Shown: piece after piece, positions 12,534 through 24,149 of the stretch
Numbering within the stretch: position 1 is the stretch's first letter
Layout: every line of letters starts with the position of its first letter
Assembly: GCA_949752795.1 (NCBI GenBank)
Contig: OX457074.1
Coordinates: 33,155,980 to 33,219,979, forward strand
Source of the DNA: Hyperoodon ampullatus
Lineage: Eukaryota; Chordata; Mammalia; Artiodactyla; Ziphiidae
Length of the DNA: 64,000 nucleotides
Direction of reading: 5' to 3'
Program-made: the position numbers and the translations under genes
The notes under the pieces: generated by a model
Seen by the model: only the letters and a program-made list of their open reading frames with translations
The model's database searches: none
Told to the model about the DNA's origin: nothing

Positions 12534-12757
12534 GGGCTTCCCTGGTGGTGCAGTGGTTGAGCGTCCGCCTGCCGATGCAGGGGACACGGGTTTGTGCCCC
12601 AGTCTGGGAGGATCCCGCGTGCTGCGGAGCGGCTGGGCCCGTGAGCCATGGCCGCAGAGCCTGCGCGTCCGGAGCCTGTGCTCCACAACGGGAGAGGCCA
12701 CAACAGTGAGAGGCCCGTGTACCACAAAAACAAACAAACAAACAAACAAACAAACAA
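12534..12757 (+). mobile_element. CHR-1-type SINE with CAAA-repeat tail
   Basis: It starts GGGCTTCCCTGGTGGTGCAG and ends GAGAGGCCCGTGTACCAC plus a CAAA tandem tail. The target-site duplication AAAATTGAACACTT lies on both sides. It is a second insertion in the same antisense L1M as its neighbour at 12,323. Confidence 0.93.
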
Positions 12758-13244
12758 AAAATTGAACACTTTTACTTGGAGATCATTGTAGATTCACATG
12801 CAGTGGTAAGAAATAATACAGGTGTGTATGTGTGTGTATGTGTGTATGTACTTAATTCTGTGTAATTTGATCACTTGTGGAGGTTCATACATCCACCACC
12901 AAGATCAAGGTACAGGTCTGTTCCATCGTCCCAAGGATCCCTGTGTTGACAAGGCCCTGATGTGCAGCCCTAGATTTTATGTTCCATTTCTAAAGGGTAA
13001 GAAGAAATCACATAACTCAGCCCTCACCTGGAGATGCCCTGGCTGACATCACAGGGCAGTGATGAGAAGCCTGGGTCTAGGTGACAGTTCTTCATCTGAA
13101 GTTTACGCCTCAGCCTCCAAGGTGGAGAAAGGGCCAGTGATGGGGGGGGGTGACCCCTGGTGCCCAAACACTCTCATTTCACACCCCTTGTCCTGGAATT
13201 AAATCCCAGGAAGTGATCTTGCAAATAAAATGCTGCCACTAGAA

Positions 13245-13527
13245 CAGTGCTGTCCAGTAGGAATAAAATACAGGCCACCTGTGTAATTTAAAAATTTAAA
13301 GTAATCACATCCAAAGTAAAAAGACACACAGGAACTTAATTATAACAGTACAGTGTATTTAATCCAATATATGCAAAATATGCTCATTTCAACATGGAAG
13401 CAACATACATATTTTCAGTGAGGTCTTCTACACCCTTTCTGCATACGAAGTCCTTGACCTCTGGTGTGTATTTTGCACTAACAGCATCTCAACTTGGATT
13501 AGCCACATTGCAAGGGCTCAGTGGCCA
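13245..13527 (+). mobile_element. MER5-like hAT-Charlie non-autonomous element
   Basis: It begins CAGTGCTGTCCAGTAGGAA (terminal repeat). TTTAATCCAATATATGCAAA, TTTCAACATGGAAGCAA, TCTGGTGTGTATTTTGCACT and GATTAGCCACATTGCAAG follow in the known order. Confidence 0.75.
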
Positions 13528-14434
13528 TTTCAGTGTGAGTCTAAAGCAAACCCTGCAGGCAAACCCTGTAATGGCCTGTTGTCTGAGGAGCTGGCTAATT
13601 CCACCCGTCGGAGCGCCCACCTTGCTTGGCACTCAGGAGAGCCACGGCTTGGGCCAGCTGGTGGCGGGCGATACACCAGCCTCGCTCTTAGGGTTCTGTC
13701 ACCTGGGAACCTGTCGTTGGTCGGCAGCCCGCCCATTAAGTGACTCCCACAGAACTTGTCCGGAGGGCCAGGGAAGAAGCGCTTGGCCGGGGATGCACGA
13801 GGACACCTTCGGACAAGGTGGAAGCAGAGCCCGTGGCGGCAGCCGCTTTTAAAGGGCCTGATGTGGAATTCCAGGCTGTTGGAAAGGAGTGGAACTCTGG
13901 AAGCTGATCTCGTTGCCTGGACCCAAGGGGCTGGGAATTCCGCGCTAGTCATCTGGGCTGACTCTTGGGCCTCCAGCACTAGGGCCAGCCGGTCCATCTC
14001 CCCAGGCCCTTCTGTCCCCGCATTCCTCCCAGGACTTGGCTGTGCCACCCACGGGCAGCCACCTCAGGAGATGGCTGGGATGCCAGTAGCCCACGGGCCT
14101 CCTGTGTCAGCTAAAAGCGCCCTGGAAATGGGTGGCTGGATAAAAAGTCCTCTGTGTGCCGTAGGCGGGGACAATGTCTACCACGGCCTACACTTTCATT
14201 ATGGGGACATTTCTCGCTCTGCTTCAGGCTCCTGAGAGAAGTGCAGATTTTCTGCAGAATGTGTGGCTTAGTGGGCTTGCACGTTGACTGCTTTCCTTGG
14301 AGAGGCTGCTACTCAGAGCCTGACCCCCGCTCCCCGCCCTCCTTCCTGGCAAGTCCTAGCAGGTGCAGAGCGTGATTTGAGCTGGTGGAAGGAGAGGTGT
14401 GTAGAGATGGGGGTCTGGATACTTTGCATATCCT

Positions 14435-14665
14435 GGATGAAATATATTATTATGGTTCAGTTCACTTTTTATTTATTTATTTTTTGGCCACGCGGCATGC
14501 AGGATCTTAGTTTCCCGACCAGGAATCAAACCTGTGCCCCCTGCAGTGGAAGCGTGGGGTCCTAACCACTGGACCACCAGGGAAGTCCCCATTTCACTTT
14601 TTCAATGTGGCTACTTGAAAGTTTAAAACACAGCTGTGGCTGTGGAGCAGTGCCTCCCCATTGGG
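14435..14665 (+). mobile_element. MER5-like fragment split by a SINE
   Basis: ATGTGGCTACTTGAAAGTTT and ACACAGCTGTGGCTG right of the SINE at 14,471, with a short left part, resemble the end of a MER5-type element. Confidence 0.5.
14471..14592 (-). mobile_element. Short CHR-type SINE, antisense, inside a MER5-like element
   Basis: The reverse complement starts GGGGACTTCCCTGGTGGTCC. A perfect duplication TTCACTTTTT flanks it (14,461-14,470 and 14,593-14,602). It interrupts a hAT-type repeat. Confidence 0.92.
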
Positions 14666-14699
14666 TGCTAGGAGTTATGAGACACTGGACCAGGGGTCA

Positions 14700-14830
14700 T
14701 GATGTCTGAGTTCCAGCATCATCTACGGGCACTCACGAACCGGAAGATCTTAAGCAAACCCCTTCTCTGGGCCTCAGTTTCCTCATCTGTAAAATAAGAG
14801 AGTTGAATTACATAACATGTGAGCTACCTA
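14700..14830 (+). mobile_element. MIR SINE, sense
   Basis: GAGTTCCAGCATCATCTACG, CTGGGCCTCAGTTTCCTCAT and CTGTAAAATAAGAGAG are the MIR 3' half. Confidence 0.75.
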
Positions 14831-15629
14831 CCACTTTCCACTTCTCTGCTACCTGAATAACGTGGGTAAACCGGAAAGCGGTGCTGGTTTGCACAGCCCG
14901 TCTCTGTTCCTGCGGAAGGTCAGGGCTTATGTTCACCTTTCAGATCAAAGATTAAACAGCAGAGTGTTGGTAAAGGGTGGATGGGGCATCTCGGGCACTT
15001 TTATTTATTCATTAGCCAACGCTAGCTGAATTCTCCGAGGACTGTTCTCTCTTTGGAAACCTGACCTTCTGAGTCTCATCACAAACCCACCCAGAAGATG
15101 CAATGGGCCTGAGAAACGCCACTGGCAGCCAGCTCGCAGACGCAGGGCCCTGCTTCTCAGAAATCCATTTCGGGGCACGGAAGCAAAGGCATTAACTGTC
15201 TCTCCCAGGAATACTTCTCCAGGAATCTTTTACGAGCTGGAGGGCGGTGGCTGCCTCTGCGCTCTTGCTTATGCGTGCAAACGTTGAAATAAATATTTAA
15301 GATGAGCAGAGAGAAGAGACAGAAGAAGCCTGCGTCTCTCTCTCTCTCCGTTTTGCCATTCTCCCTGCCGAGCCCTTTTCCACCCGCTGGTCAGCACCTC
15401 CTCTCTTGCTTGTTGCTTCCTTGTCTGACACACCTTGACCTGTTTCCTTCTTCTCGGGAGCAGAGTCTAGTCTGGTGTTCGCTGTTCCCGGGCTCTGGCC
15501 CCCTCCTCCCCTCCTGCAAGATCATCCCAGCCTGGCCCACGGGGTCCCCTCTGCTGGGAAGGCCTTTCCCTCCAGCTTCGGACCCTGTAATCCTACCTGT
15601 CTTTGTGTTCTCAGCTTTCATGGCCTGGG

Positions 15630-15800
15630 ATTCCCCCACAATAGCTACCCTTTACTGTGGGCTTCCTCTGTGCCTGCTTTTTCTTACTTCATCCTCCAGA
15701 AAACCATGCCCGGTGGGACTGTCCCTCCGGGGAGGGCAGGTGAGGGAGTTTGAACACAGCCAGTCCGCCCTGGAACCCACACGAATGACCCCCGCACTGA
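15630..15800 (-). mobile_element. MIR SINE, antisense, decayed
   Basis: ACAATAGCTACCCTTTACTG and TTACTTCATCCTCCAGAAAA fit the antisense MIR. It lies inside the 193-codon open frame that I reject as a gene. Confidence 0.5.
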
Positions 15801-15883
15801 CTCCTTCCCCGTCAGGCCTGATTTCTCTCTCCTCTGCATTCCTGAAGTCCAGTTTGCCTTTTCCTATCACAGCACCCATATGA

Positions 15884-16245
15884 GTCGGCTCGCAGACCAA
15901 GGGGGTTGAAACCACGGAAATATATTTCCACCCAGTTCTGGAGGCTGGAGGTCCCAGATCAAGGCGCCTCAGGGTTGGTTTTCTCTGAGGCCTCTCTCCT
16001 TGGTGTGTAGACGGCCGTCTTCTCTGTGTTCCCTGTACACGTCCCTCTGTACACATCTGTGTCCTGATCTCTTGTTAGAAGAACAGCAGTCATATTGGAT
16101 GAGGGCTCATCCTCATGAGCTCATTTTAACTTAATTACCTCTTTAAAGGCTTCATCTCCAAATGCATCACTTTCATAGGTGGCAGGGGTGAGGATTTCAA
16201 CATATGAATTTTGGGGGACACAGCTCAGCCTGCAGCAGCAGGGAT
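15884..16245 (-). mobile_element. MLT1-like LTR relic, antisense
   Basis: CCAGTTCTGGAGGCTGGAGG, TAACTTAATTACCTC, GAGGATTTCAACATATGAAT and TTGGGGGACACAGCTCAGCC are the reverse of segments in the copy at 8,113. Non-coding, with no viral genes nearby. Confidence 0.65.
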
Positions 16246-16432
16246 CGGGGTCAACTCTCGACCGTAGTGATTTAGGTGACACGGAGACTGATTCAGCCCT
16301 GTGTCCTTCCCGTGCTAAATCCCGCTCAGCACTTGTGAGAAGACACTTGCACTCTTGAGCAAGTCTGGACCTTGAGAGCCGCGACAGCCCGAGGGTCACT
16401 GTGTGTGGCGGGAGGATGAGTGACGTCAGTTT

Positions 16433-16634
16433 TTTTTTTTTTTGCGGTACGTGGGCCTCTCACTGCTGTGGCCTCTCCCGTTGCGGAGCACAGGCTCTGG
16501 ATGTGCAGGCTCAGCGGCCATGGCTCACGGGCCCAGCCGCTCCGCGGCATGTGGGATTTTCCCAGACCAGGGCACGAACCCGTGTCCCCTGCATCGGCAG
16601 GCGGACTCTCAACCACTGCGCCACCAGGGAAGCC
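16433..16634 (-). mobile_element. CHR-1-type SINE, antisense
   Basis: It starts with a T run (the poly(A) tail in reverse), then GCGGTACGTGGGCCTCTCAC, and ends CCACCAGGGAAGCC. The duplication GTCAGTTT lies on both sides. It is near the family consensus, so it is fairly recent. Confidence 0.93.
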
Positions 16635-19073
16635 TGTCAGTTTGCTTTTACCTGAATGTTTTGTGTGTGTCATCAAACAGATGGCCACAGTCCCCTGTTC
16701 TGCCTCCAGCTAGAAAGGGATCTCAGAAGGCCCGGGGATCCAGTGGTCTTTGAGGGAGGTCCCGGGGCTAGGGAGAGTGGTCCAGGCAAAGGGGACAGCA
16801 TGCACGCAGGCCTCAGAAGTAAAGGGGACGCGGTGGGTTTGCAGGCTGCTATGATGCCTGGGATGTGCTTGTGTGTAAGCATAGGGCAGTGAGGGGCTGC
16901 AGAGTGACAGCTGACGTCCCCAGGTGTAGCTGGGGCTTAGCTTGGGGATGTTATGGAGTTTGACCCTAGGAGCTGGGTTTTTTTGGCTTCTCATTGATCA
17001 GAAGATCCAATTAGAGGCTAAGGTGAGGAGGTGGGCCACGAATGGGCAGAGGGCGGTGCTGAGAAAGCGCGAATGACCTCAGGGTAGACCCGGCCCCTTG
17101 CTCAGGTTTGTGGAGTGGAGTTTCTGCGAAGGGGCATCTTTGGTCTTGATTGTTGCCTTTTCAAGTAAGAAAGATGCAGCACCTCCTGCTGAACTGCCCC
17201 AGGGCTCCCTGTCTTGGTAAATGTCACCACACAGAGGCCCCCAGGGCTGTGGCCAGCAGGACCATCCAGAATACGATGCTGGAGGATTCAGTGATTCCCA
17301 GGGCTCAGTCACCCATGACCAGCTCCACCCACCAAAGGCAGCAGAGGCTACTCAGGTCATCAGTCGAAAACCATGTCTGTGTCTGTCCAGAGAAGTACCT
17401 TCCACAGAGGCAGCCACAGCCACCAGGGTCTATAATGTAGCTGGGAGGCCAGATACATTCAGGGCAGAAAAACTCAGCAGCGAAGTGCAAACAGCCACTT
17501 GGGACTTCTAGTTAAAGAAGGTAGAAAATGGCATCAATCACAGAAGATGGGTTGGGAAGAAAGGCAGACGAACAGAAGGATAAGGAAAATGAGAGAGGAG
17601 TTGATTGCAACCACATTTTGGAAGATAGAAGCATATGGACACACAGTCAGTAATTTAGCAGACATGGGAAGCTCGTTGCTAACCCTGGGTGAGAGAGGTG
17701 AAGCCCAGTGTCCACCCTGGAACCCTCCAAAGCCTCAGGAACGGTAACCCCACATGCCTTTAGAAGTGGACGTCAAAAGAGTGTATTCCTTGGAAAGCTG
17801 TTTAAGAAGAAGTATGATACTCCTTCCCCTGCCCCCATCCCTTTCCTCCTCTGCTCTGCACAGCAGGTGACTGCCTGGCCCACAGCCTGATAGAAAACCA
17901 GACATTCTTCATTTTGGAGATGTTTCTGGACCCGAGGACACTGAACACAATGACCCAAAACTCAAATGGCCGTTTTGGAATACTTCCTGCAGGCGGTGAG
18001 CTGGGTCTCGCAGGAGATGGTAGCCCTGAATTGATGAGGAGAAAGGAGCTTTTATGATGGGAGGGATGAGTCATGGCAAAGCACAGAGGCCAGGAAGGGC
18101 CAGTGTGGAGGAGATGGGCTCGACCAGAGCAAAGGGGGATGGTACGGGGTGGACAGGAATGGAAAGGGTGAAGCGGGCCCCCAGGGCTGTGATGATACCA
18201 AACTGGGGGCTCCTATTTGGGAAGAAAGATCCTTGCTGACTTCGTAAGCAAGACATGGGGTGATGGACCTGGGATTTCAGGAAGACTTTTCTGCAGCTGA
18301 AGGTCTAGGTTGGGGTCTGGGGAAGCTGGTGGCAGAGAACCCAAGATGCCTTTGACTGTTACCGAGGCGTAGAGGGTGCAGGCTAAGACAGGGGTGGGAT
18401 GGAAGTGAGAAAAACCCTACAAACCCAAAAGGCAAAGGCTTGTCTATTCCCGTGACTCTGCTCACTGGCTCTCCTAGGACACTGCCACTCTTCATAAATG
18501 CAAAGAATTTTGGCAGGTAAGAACACTAGATTTATGAAAGCAAAGTCCCAGCCCTTTGAATTATTTGAAGGAATCCCAGCCAAAAAAAAAAAAACAAAAA
18601 AAAAGAACTTGTCTTTAGACAGAAAAAAATATTCTCCTAGATTTAAAAAATCTGTTAGCAACCTTTGTCTACCCACAGAGCGCTGGATGTACTGTCCACC
18701 CAGGGGAAGCATCCAGAAAGACAGTGAAGTCATGCTCACTGGTCATCAGGCCTGAAGCCTCCCCCAGGTGCTCTTTCCCACCCTTCCTTCCTTCTGGGCC
18801 CACCTCTCTCCTCCCTACCGCTGACCCTGTGCATCTCTGCTCTAGTAAGGTAAGCGTGATGCGCCTCGCTGGTAGTAAGTGCCCAGTCAAGCCAGCTGTT
18901 ATGTTTGATCATTACAACAAAACCTCATTGACCCTCCTGACACCTCTGATGGACCAGCCTCTGAATTGCAAGGGAAATGGGACTCAGAGTTGCCGGACGT
19001 CACAGGGCTGTTTACACAAGCACAGTGGGTGGGCAAAGACTGCTATTGACCAATTTTTGGTCATCCCTCCTCT

Positions 19074-19400
19074 TTATTTATTTATTTTAAGAATTTATTT
19101 ATTTTATTTATTTTTGGCTGCTTTGGGTCTTCATTGCTGCGCGCGGGCTTTCTCTAGTTGTGGCGCGCGGGGGCTACTCTTTGTTGCAGTGCACGGGCTT
19201 CTCATTGTGGTGGCTTCTCTTGTTGCGGAGCACCGGCTCTAGGCGCACGGGCTTCAGGAGTTGTGGCACTCGGGCTCAGTAGTTGTGGCTCGTGGGCTTA
19301 GTTGCTCTGCGGCATGTGGGATCTCCCTGGACCAGGGCTTGAACCCGTGTCCCCTGCATTGGCAGGCAGATTCTTAACCACTGCGCCACCAGGGAAGTCC
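19074..19400 (-). mobile_element. Long CHR-2-type SINE, antisense
   Basis: The structure matches the copy at 8,876: a T/TTTA-rich tail, the long body and the inverted head GCCACCAGGGAAGTCC. An imperfect duplication (CCTCTTTATTTA / CCTTCTTTATTTA) flanks it. Confidence 0.9.
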
Positions 19401-19554
19401 TCCTTCTTTATTTAAATTCCAAGACATGGCCAGTCTTGTAGCAGAGAGGCTTCTTTTGTCCGAGTCTACAGGGCCATCGTCCTCTATAATAACACTGGAA
19501 GCTTCCTTTGTTTGCACTGTTTTCAGTCTAGAAGTGGATCTGTCACTTTTTTTT

Positions 19555-19690
19555 CTTCTACTGACTTTTTTTTGTGTGTGTGTAAAATATACACGATGTA
19601 AAATTTACCATCTTAACCATTTTTAATGTATGGTTCGGTGACATTAAGTACATTCACACTGTTGTGCAACCTTCGTCAGGCATTTTAGGC
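19555..19690 (-). mobile_element. L1M fragment, antisense
   Basis: It shares AAATTTACCATCTTAACCAT and CATTAAGTACATTCACACTG with the copies at 11,872 and 36,290. Confidence 0.7.
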
Positions 19691-20049
19691 CTGATCTCAT
19701 GCCCACATTCTTCATAAGCAGCCTGCTCTGTCTGCCTGGATGAAGAACCCTCTTCTAGCTGCAGTCTTGAACTTGGTAGAGACTTAGAAACCATGTTTCA
19801 ACCTCCAGCCAGATGTAACCTTCTCTGCAGCTTCCTGACATCTGGTCTCAAGACCTCTGCTCAAACCCGCCCCCGATGGGAAGTTCATCACTTAGGAAGC
19901 CAGACCATTTCCCTCCTAGGCCACTCCTGTGCCCCCGAGCCCCGCTGGCCTCTCTGTACTGTTGCCCACTGACCCCCGCTCAGCCCACCTGAACACATTC
20001 CAAAGGCTCTTCCTGGTTCCACAGGAGAGTTAGTCAAATATCTGAAAAG

Positions 20050-20250
20050 TCATGCAGTAGCAGAAACCCCACAGGCTCTGTAGTCAGATCTGAGTTCCAA
20101 TCTAAAATCTATTAATGGGCCCCAGGGCAAAGCAGTTCTGTTCTCTGAGCCTCAATTTTCCCTTCTGTAAAGTGGGGTTCCTACCCTCAAGTTGTTATAG
20201 GCTAAGAAATAATGCACAGAAAGCATCCAACATCATTCACAAAACATGAG
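20050..20250 (+). mobile_element. MIR SINE, sense
   Basis: GTAGTCAGATCTGAGTTCCA, GAGCCTCAATTTTCCCTTCT and GTAAAGTGGGGTTCCTACC match MIR in order. Confidence 0.75.
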
Positions 20251-21872
20251 AGGCTCTGGACATCATTTTTGTTTAAAGACAGAAAAGACCTCTCTGTGGG
20301 CACATCCCCAGGGCCCCTTCCTTTCCCTCACCTGATAAAATGTCTATTTATCTACAACTAGTCTTTTCCACTATCACTAGCTTTACCTCCAGTTGAGACT
20401 CCATGGTTATCCATCTGTATTTCAAAAATAGTTCTGCACTTAAGCCCAACTAAATGATTCCTAGAGTCAGTAAATTGGAGGCAATAATCATCTACCCGTC
20501 AAATGTTGCTAACACTGTGTTTTTGCACGGAATTAGAGGCTCTGGGTATTGTTTATGTAACTGTCTATGATTATTTGTGTAACAGCTTATGATTATGTAA
20601 CAGCTTATGAGCCTGAGATGGAATTCAGACGTGTCTGCAGAAGAGGGATGGGGTGGACCCTGGACTGTGTGTATTCACAAGAGTCTGAGGGCATCCTGGG
20701 AGGAACCAAGTATGATAAGGGGTGAGTCTGTGTGGGTGTCACTCAAAGCCATTCCCATTACAGTACAGTATATACAGTGCAGTATATGGACATAATTCTG
20801 GGTTCAAGGAAAAGAGAGGATCTGAAAGTTAAAAAAAAAAAAGGTGTGCTTTTAAAAATGCTGATAGAAGGAAGGAAATAATAGAGCTCAGAGTGGAAAT
20901 AAATGAAACAGAGGCTAAAAAAAAAATAGAAAAGATCAATGAAACTAAGAGCTGGTTCTTTGAAAAGATAAGCAAAATCAACAAACTTTTAGCTACACTA
21001 ATCAAGAAAAAAAGAGGGGGCTCACATGAATAAAGCAGAGTGAAAGAGGAGACGTTACAGCTGATACCACAGAAATCATAAGAGACTACTACAAACAATT
21101 ACATGCCAACAAATTAAACAAACTAGAAGAAATGGACAAATTCCTAGAAACATACACTCTTCTAAGACCGAATTGGGGAGAAATAGAAAATGGACTGATG
21201 ACTAGTAAGGAGATTGAAACAGTAATAAAAAAAATCTCCCACAAACAACACCCCAGGACAGAGAGCTTCACTGGCAAATTCTACCAAACATTCAAAGAAG
21301 ATTAATACATTTCTTTCTCAAACTCTTCCAAAAAGTAGAAAAGGAGGGAAAACATCCAAACATTTTACAAAGCTAGTGTTATCCTGATACCAAAACCAGA
21401 CAAAAACACTACAAAAGAAGAAAATTACAGGCCAATATCCTTGATGAACATAGATGCAAAAATTGTCAACAAAATATTAGCAAACAGAATCCAGCAATAC
21501 ATTAAGACGGTCATGCACCACGATAAAGTGGGATTTATTCCAGAGATGGAAGGAGGGTTTGATATTTGCGCATCAGTCAATGTGATGTACCACATTCACA
21601 AAAAGCAGGATAAAAACAACACGATCATCTCAATAGAAGCAGAAAAAGCATTTGACAAAATCCAACATCCGTTTATGTTAAAAACTCTCAGCAAAGTGAG
21701 TATAGAGGGAACATACCTCAACATAATGAAGACCGTATACGACAAACCCACAGCTAACATCATACTCAACAGTGAAAAGCTGAAAGGTTTTCCTCTGAGA
21801 TCAGGAACAAGACAAGGTTGCCCACTTTCACTACTTCTATTCAACATAAGTCGTAGCCACAGCAATTAGGCA

Positions 21873-21905
<33 letters not shown>

Positions 21906-22281
21906 GAAAGAAAAGCCATCAAAAGTAGAAAGGAAGAAATAAAACTGTCACTATTTGCAGATGACATGATATTATATATATAAAAAACCCTAAAGACTGC
22001 CAAAAATCTGTTAGAAGTAATAAATAGTCAAGTTGCAGGATATAAAATAAATATACAGAAATCAATGATATTTCTATACACTACTAACGGATTATCAGGA
22101 AAAGAAAGAATCCATATGACCCAACTATTCCACTCCTGGGTGTTTATCCAAAGAACAGGAAAACACTAATTCGAAAAGATGTCTGCACCCCCATGTTCAC
22201 TGCAGCATTATTTATAACAGCCAAGACACGGAAACAGCCTAAGTGTTTATTTGTTGGATGAATGGATTAAGAAGATGTGAG

Positions 22282-22282
<1 letters not shown>

Positions 22283-22317
<35 letters not shown>
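22283..22317 (+). repeat. AC microsatellite in the L1 3' UTR
   Basis: A run of about 17 AC units inside the L1 at 20,840-22,665. Confidence 0.95.
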
Positions 22318-22320
<3 letters not shown>

Positions 22321-22623
22321 GGAATACTATTCAGCCATAAACATAATGAAATCCTGCCATTTGCAACAACATGGATGGACCTGGAGGGTCTTATGTTAAG
22401 TGAAATAAGTCAGATGGAGAAAGACAAATACTGTATGATTTCATTCATATGTGGAATCAAAAAAACAAACAAACAAAGTAAAACAAACACGGAGGAGAAG
22501 GGGATTGGGGGCTGGGGAAAATAGGTGAAGGGGTCAACTATTTGGTGATGGATGGTGGCTAGACTTGTGGCGATCATTTTGCAGTGTACGCAGATGTTGA
22601 ATTATGATTCTGTACACCTGAAA

Positions 22624-22629
22624 CATCAC

Positions 22630-22662
<33 letters not shown>

Positions 22663-22663
22663 G
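22624..22663 (+). repeat. CAT trinucleotide repeat at the L1 3' end
   Basis: About 12 ATC/CAT units directly follow the last L1 3' UTR bases (TCTGTACACCTGAAAC), replacing the usual A-rich end. Confidence 0.95.
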
Positions 22664-23070
22664 GAAACTGCTCACAGACACTGGGTCAGAATTTAGAGGT
22701 TGGCCAAGAGCCAGAGCACTGTAGATTACTGTGATAAACATTGCCCCGTATGTACCCATTGCTGGTGAGGACAGGAGATGTTCAAGTGAGTTCAGCGCAG
22801 AATACTGCCCTATGGGTGACCAAAGTACAGCGGGGGATATAATAAAAGAACACAGAGGGTCATAAGAGAGTAGGAAGAGACATGTGCTGGGAGGGAAGGT
22901 CAGATAAACTAGGAGTTCAGGAAATGGAAAGGTGGCTTGTGGAGGAGGTGGGGGTGTGAGCAAAGACTGGGTAGAACAAGTAGTCCTGAACAAGGGGGCA
23001 GCAGATGTTCAGAGCTGTCGTCCAATATTAATTTTCCCCACCTTCTACAACAACAGAAACTCCCAATTTT

Positions 23071-23147
23071 TAAAAATTTATTTTATTGAAGTATGGTTGA
23101 TTTACAATGTTGTGTTAATTTCTGCTGTACAGCAGAGTGATTCAGTT

Positions 23148-23201
<54 letters not shown>

Positions 23202-23373
23202 TCTTTTTCATATTCTTTTCCATTGTGGTTTATCATAGAATACTGAATATAGTTCCCTGTGCTCTACAGTAAGACCTTGTTGTTTATCCATTCTATATAA
23301 TAGTTTGCATTTGCTAATCCCAAACTCCCAATCCATCCCTCCCCCACCCTCTCCCCCTTGGCAACCACAAGCC
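23071..23373 (-). mobile_element. L1 3' end with expanded TA repeat, antisense
   Basis: The antisense L1 3' UTR reads TTATTGAAGTATGGTTGATT through CTTGGCAACCACAAGCC. A pure TA run (about 23,152-23,198) sits at the place where family members have a few TA steps. The flanking sequence AGAAACTCCCAATTTTTAAA / AGAACTCCCAGTCTTTAA is a probable duplication. Confidence 0.87.
23152..23198. repeat. TA microsatellite in an antisense L1
   Basis: About 23 TA units. Pure, so probably polymorphic. Confidence 0.95.
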
Positions 23374-24149
23374 TAGAACTCCCAGTCTTTAATTGGGAAT
23401 ATGCTCATCCACAATAAAGGCATTTCCTAGCCTCCCTTGCAGCTAGCCAGATGTGTGCAGGTGACTAAGTTCAAAGAGATGTATAGAATGAAAATATATT
23501 CTTCCTATTCTTTTCTGCCTAAGAGGGACTCAATTCTCTTTTCTCCCCCAGGCAGTACAACTATTCCCTCTAGTCACTGGGGATGTTAGAAGACAGTGTG
23601 GAGAGATCAGGCAGGTCAGAGCACAGACCTGGCCCAGGTAACTCTCTTGGTTGCCCAGCCCCCAATCCCCAGTCCCCAAGGCCAGTGGTTGCCCACCTGG
23701 CACCTGTCTTGTTCTCATGGACTGATTACTGTGTGTTGGGCATCTTCCAATGAAGAAGTGCCCAGCCCCAGTCTCCCTGCTTCAGAGATGCTCTGGTGAT
23801 TGAAACAGCCCATGATCTGCCATGTACTATTCTCTAAAAGCGAGACCTACTGGAAATGAGAGAGTAGGGTGGGATGGGCAACACAGGCATGGGAGTTAGG
23901 GAAGGTGGAGGTCAATATGGGTCAGCATAAAGTGGGGAGGGATGGTTGGGCAGTGTAAAATGAAGGGCCAGCATCTCCCCTGGCTCAGCCTTTCTGCTGA
24001 GGGAGATGCTCCCTCCACCCATAGCCTCTTCTCCCAGGTAAGATAATATCCAAGACAAGTAGAAGTGATGGGGTGATTTCTGTCTCAAATATATCTACCA
24101 TGTACTTGTAAAGTCAAAACCATCACCCCCAAATTCAGTGGGCACTGAG

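Larger units (their letters stand above)
11872..12960 (-). mobile_element. Degenerate L1M, antisense, split by two SINEs
   Basis: Pieces 11,872-12,322, 12,445-12,533 and 12,758 to about 12,960 are collinear parts of one old L1 3' region: CATAAAATTTACCATCTTAA, TGATATTCCATTGCATGTG, GGCTATTGTGAATGATGCTG, AGATTCACATGCAGTGGTAA. The SINEs at 12,323 and 12,534 inserted into it later. The same family recurs at 19,555 and 36,290. Confidence 0.75.
9190..20840. other. Intergenic stretch without a supported gene (apart from repeats listed)
   Basis: 10,200-11,870, 13,530-14,430, 14,830-15,600, 16,640-19,070 and 20,250-20,840 show no exon I can defend. 15,340-15,620 resembles an L2 piece, 16,700-17,050 and 18,000-18,300 resemble an old medium-repetitive sequence I cannot name, and 18,581-18,604 is A-rich. 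Confidence 0.55.
20840..22665 (+). mobile_element. Damaged LINE-1 (ORF2 fragment plus 3' UTR), sense
   Basis: The element starts in ORF2 upstream of the reverse transcriptase (KINKLLATLIKKKRG-like region near 20,970-21,010) and runs through the RT palm. The clearest open stretch, 21,441-21,869, contains [15 protein letters not shown] (motif A region) and [10 protein letters not shown] (motif B region). Motif C (FADDM) follows near 21,955 after an A-rich expansion (about 21,870-21,915) that breaks the frame. ORF2 then jumps near 22,090 to the 3' end, so most of the C-terminal part is deleted. In motif A the usual aspartate is glutamate. The 3' UTR (22,110-22,620) is typical of old artiodactyl L1 and ends in a CAT repeat instead of poly(A). 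It cannot be active. Confidence 0.9.

Noticed and set aside
12382..12769. Several long frames on both strands
   Set aside because: They lie inside CHR SINEs. The same peptides recur at 16,400, 28,590, 44,000 and 54,860, which is the mark of a repeat.
13530..14048. 172-codon minus-strand frame
   Set aside because: No recognisable domain and no conserved pattern. A plus-strand frame overlaps it, and GC-rich composition explains the length.
15302..15883. 193-codon ATG-initiated frame on the plus strand
   Set aside because: The later part overlaps a decayed antisense MIR and the earlier part resembles L2. The product is low-complexity Ser/Pro/Leu without a recognisable domain, and no splice or promoter context supports it.
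22600..22734. Poly-histidine or poly-aspartate stretch in translation
   Set aside because: It is the CAT repeat at the L1 3' end read in two directions, not a protein.
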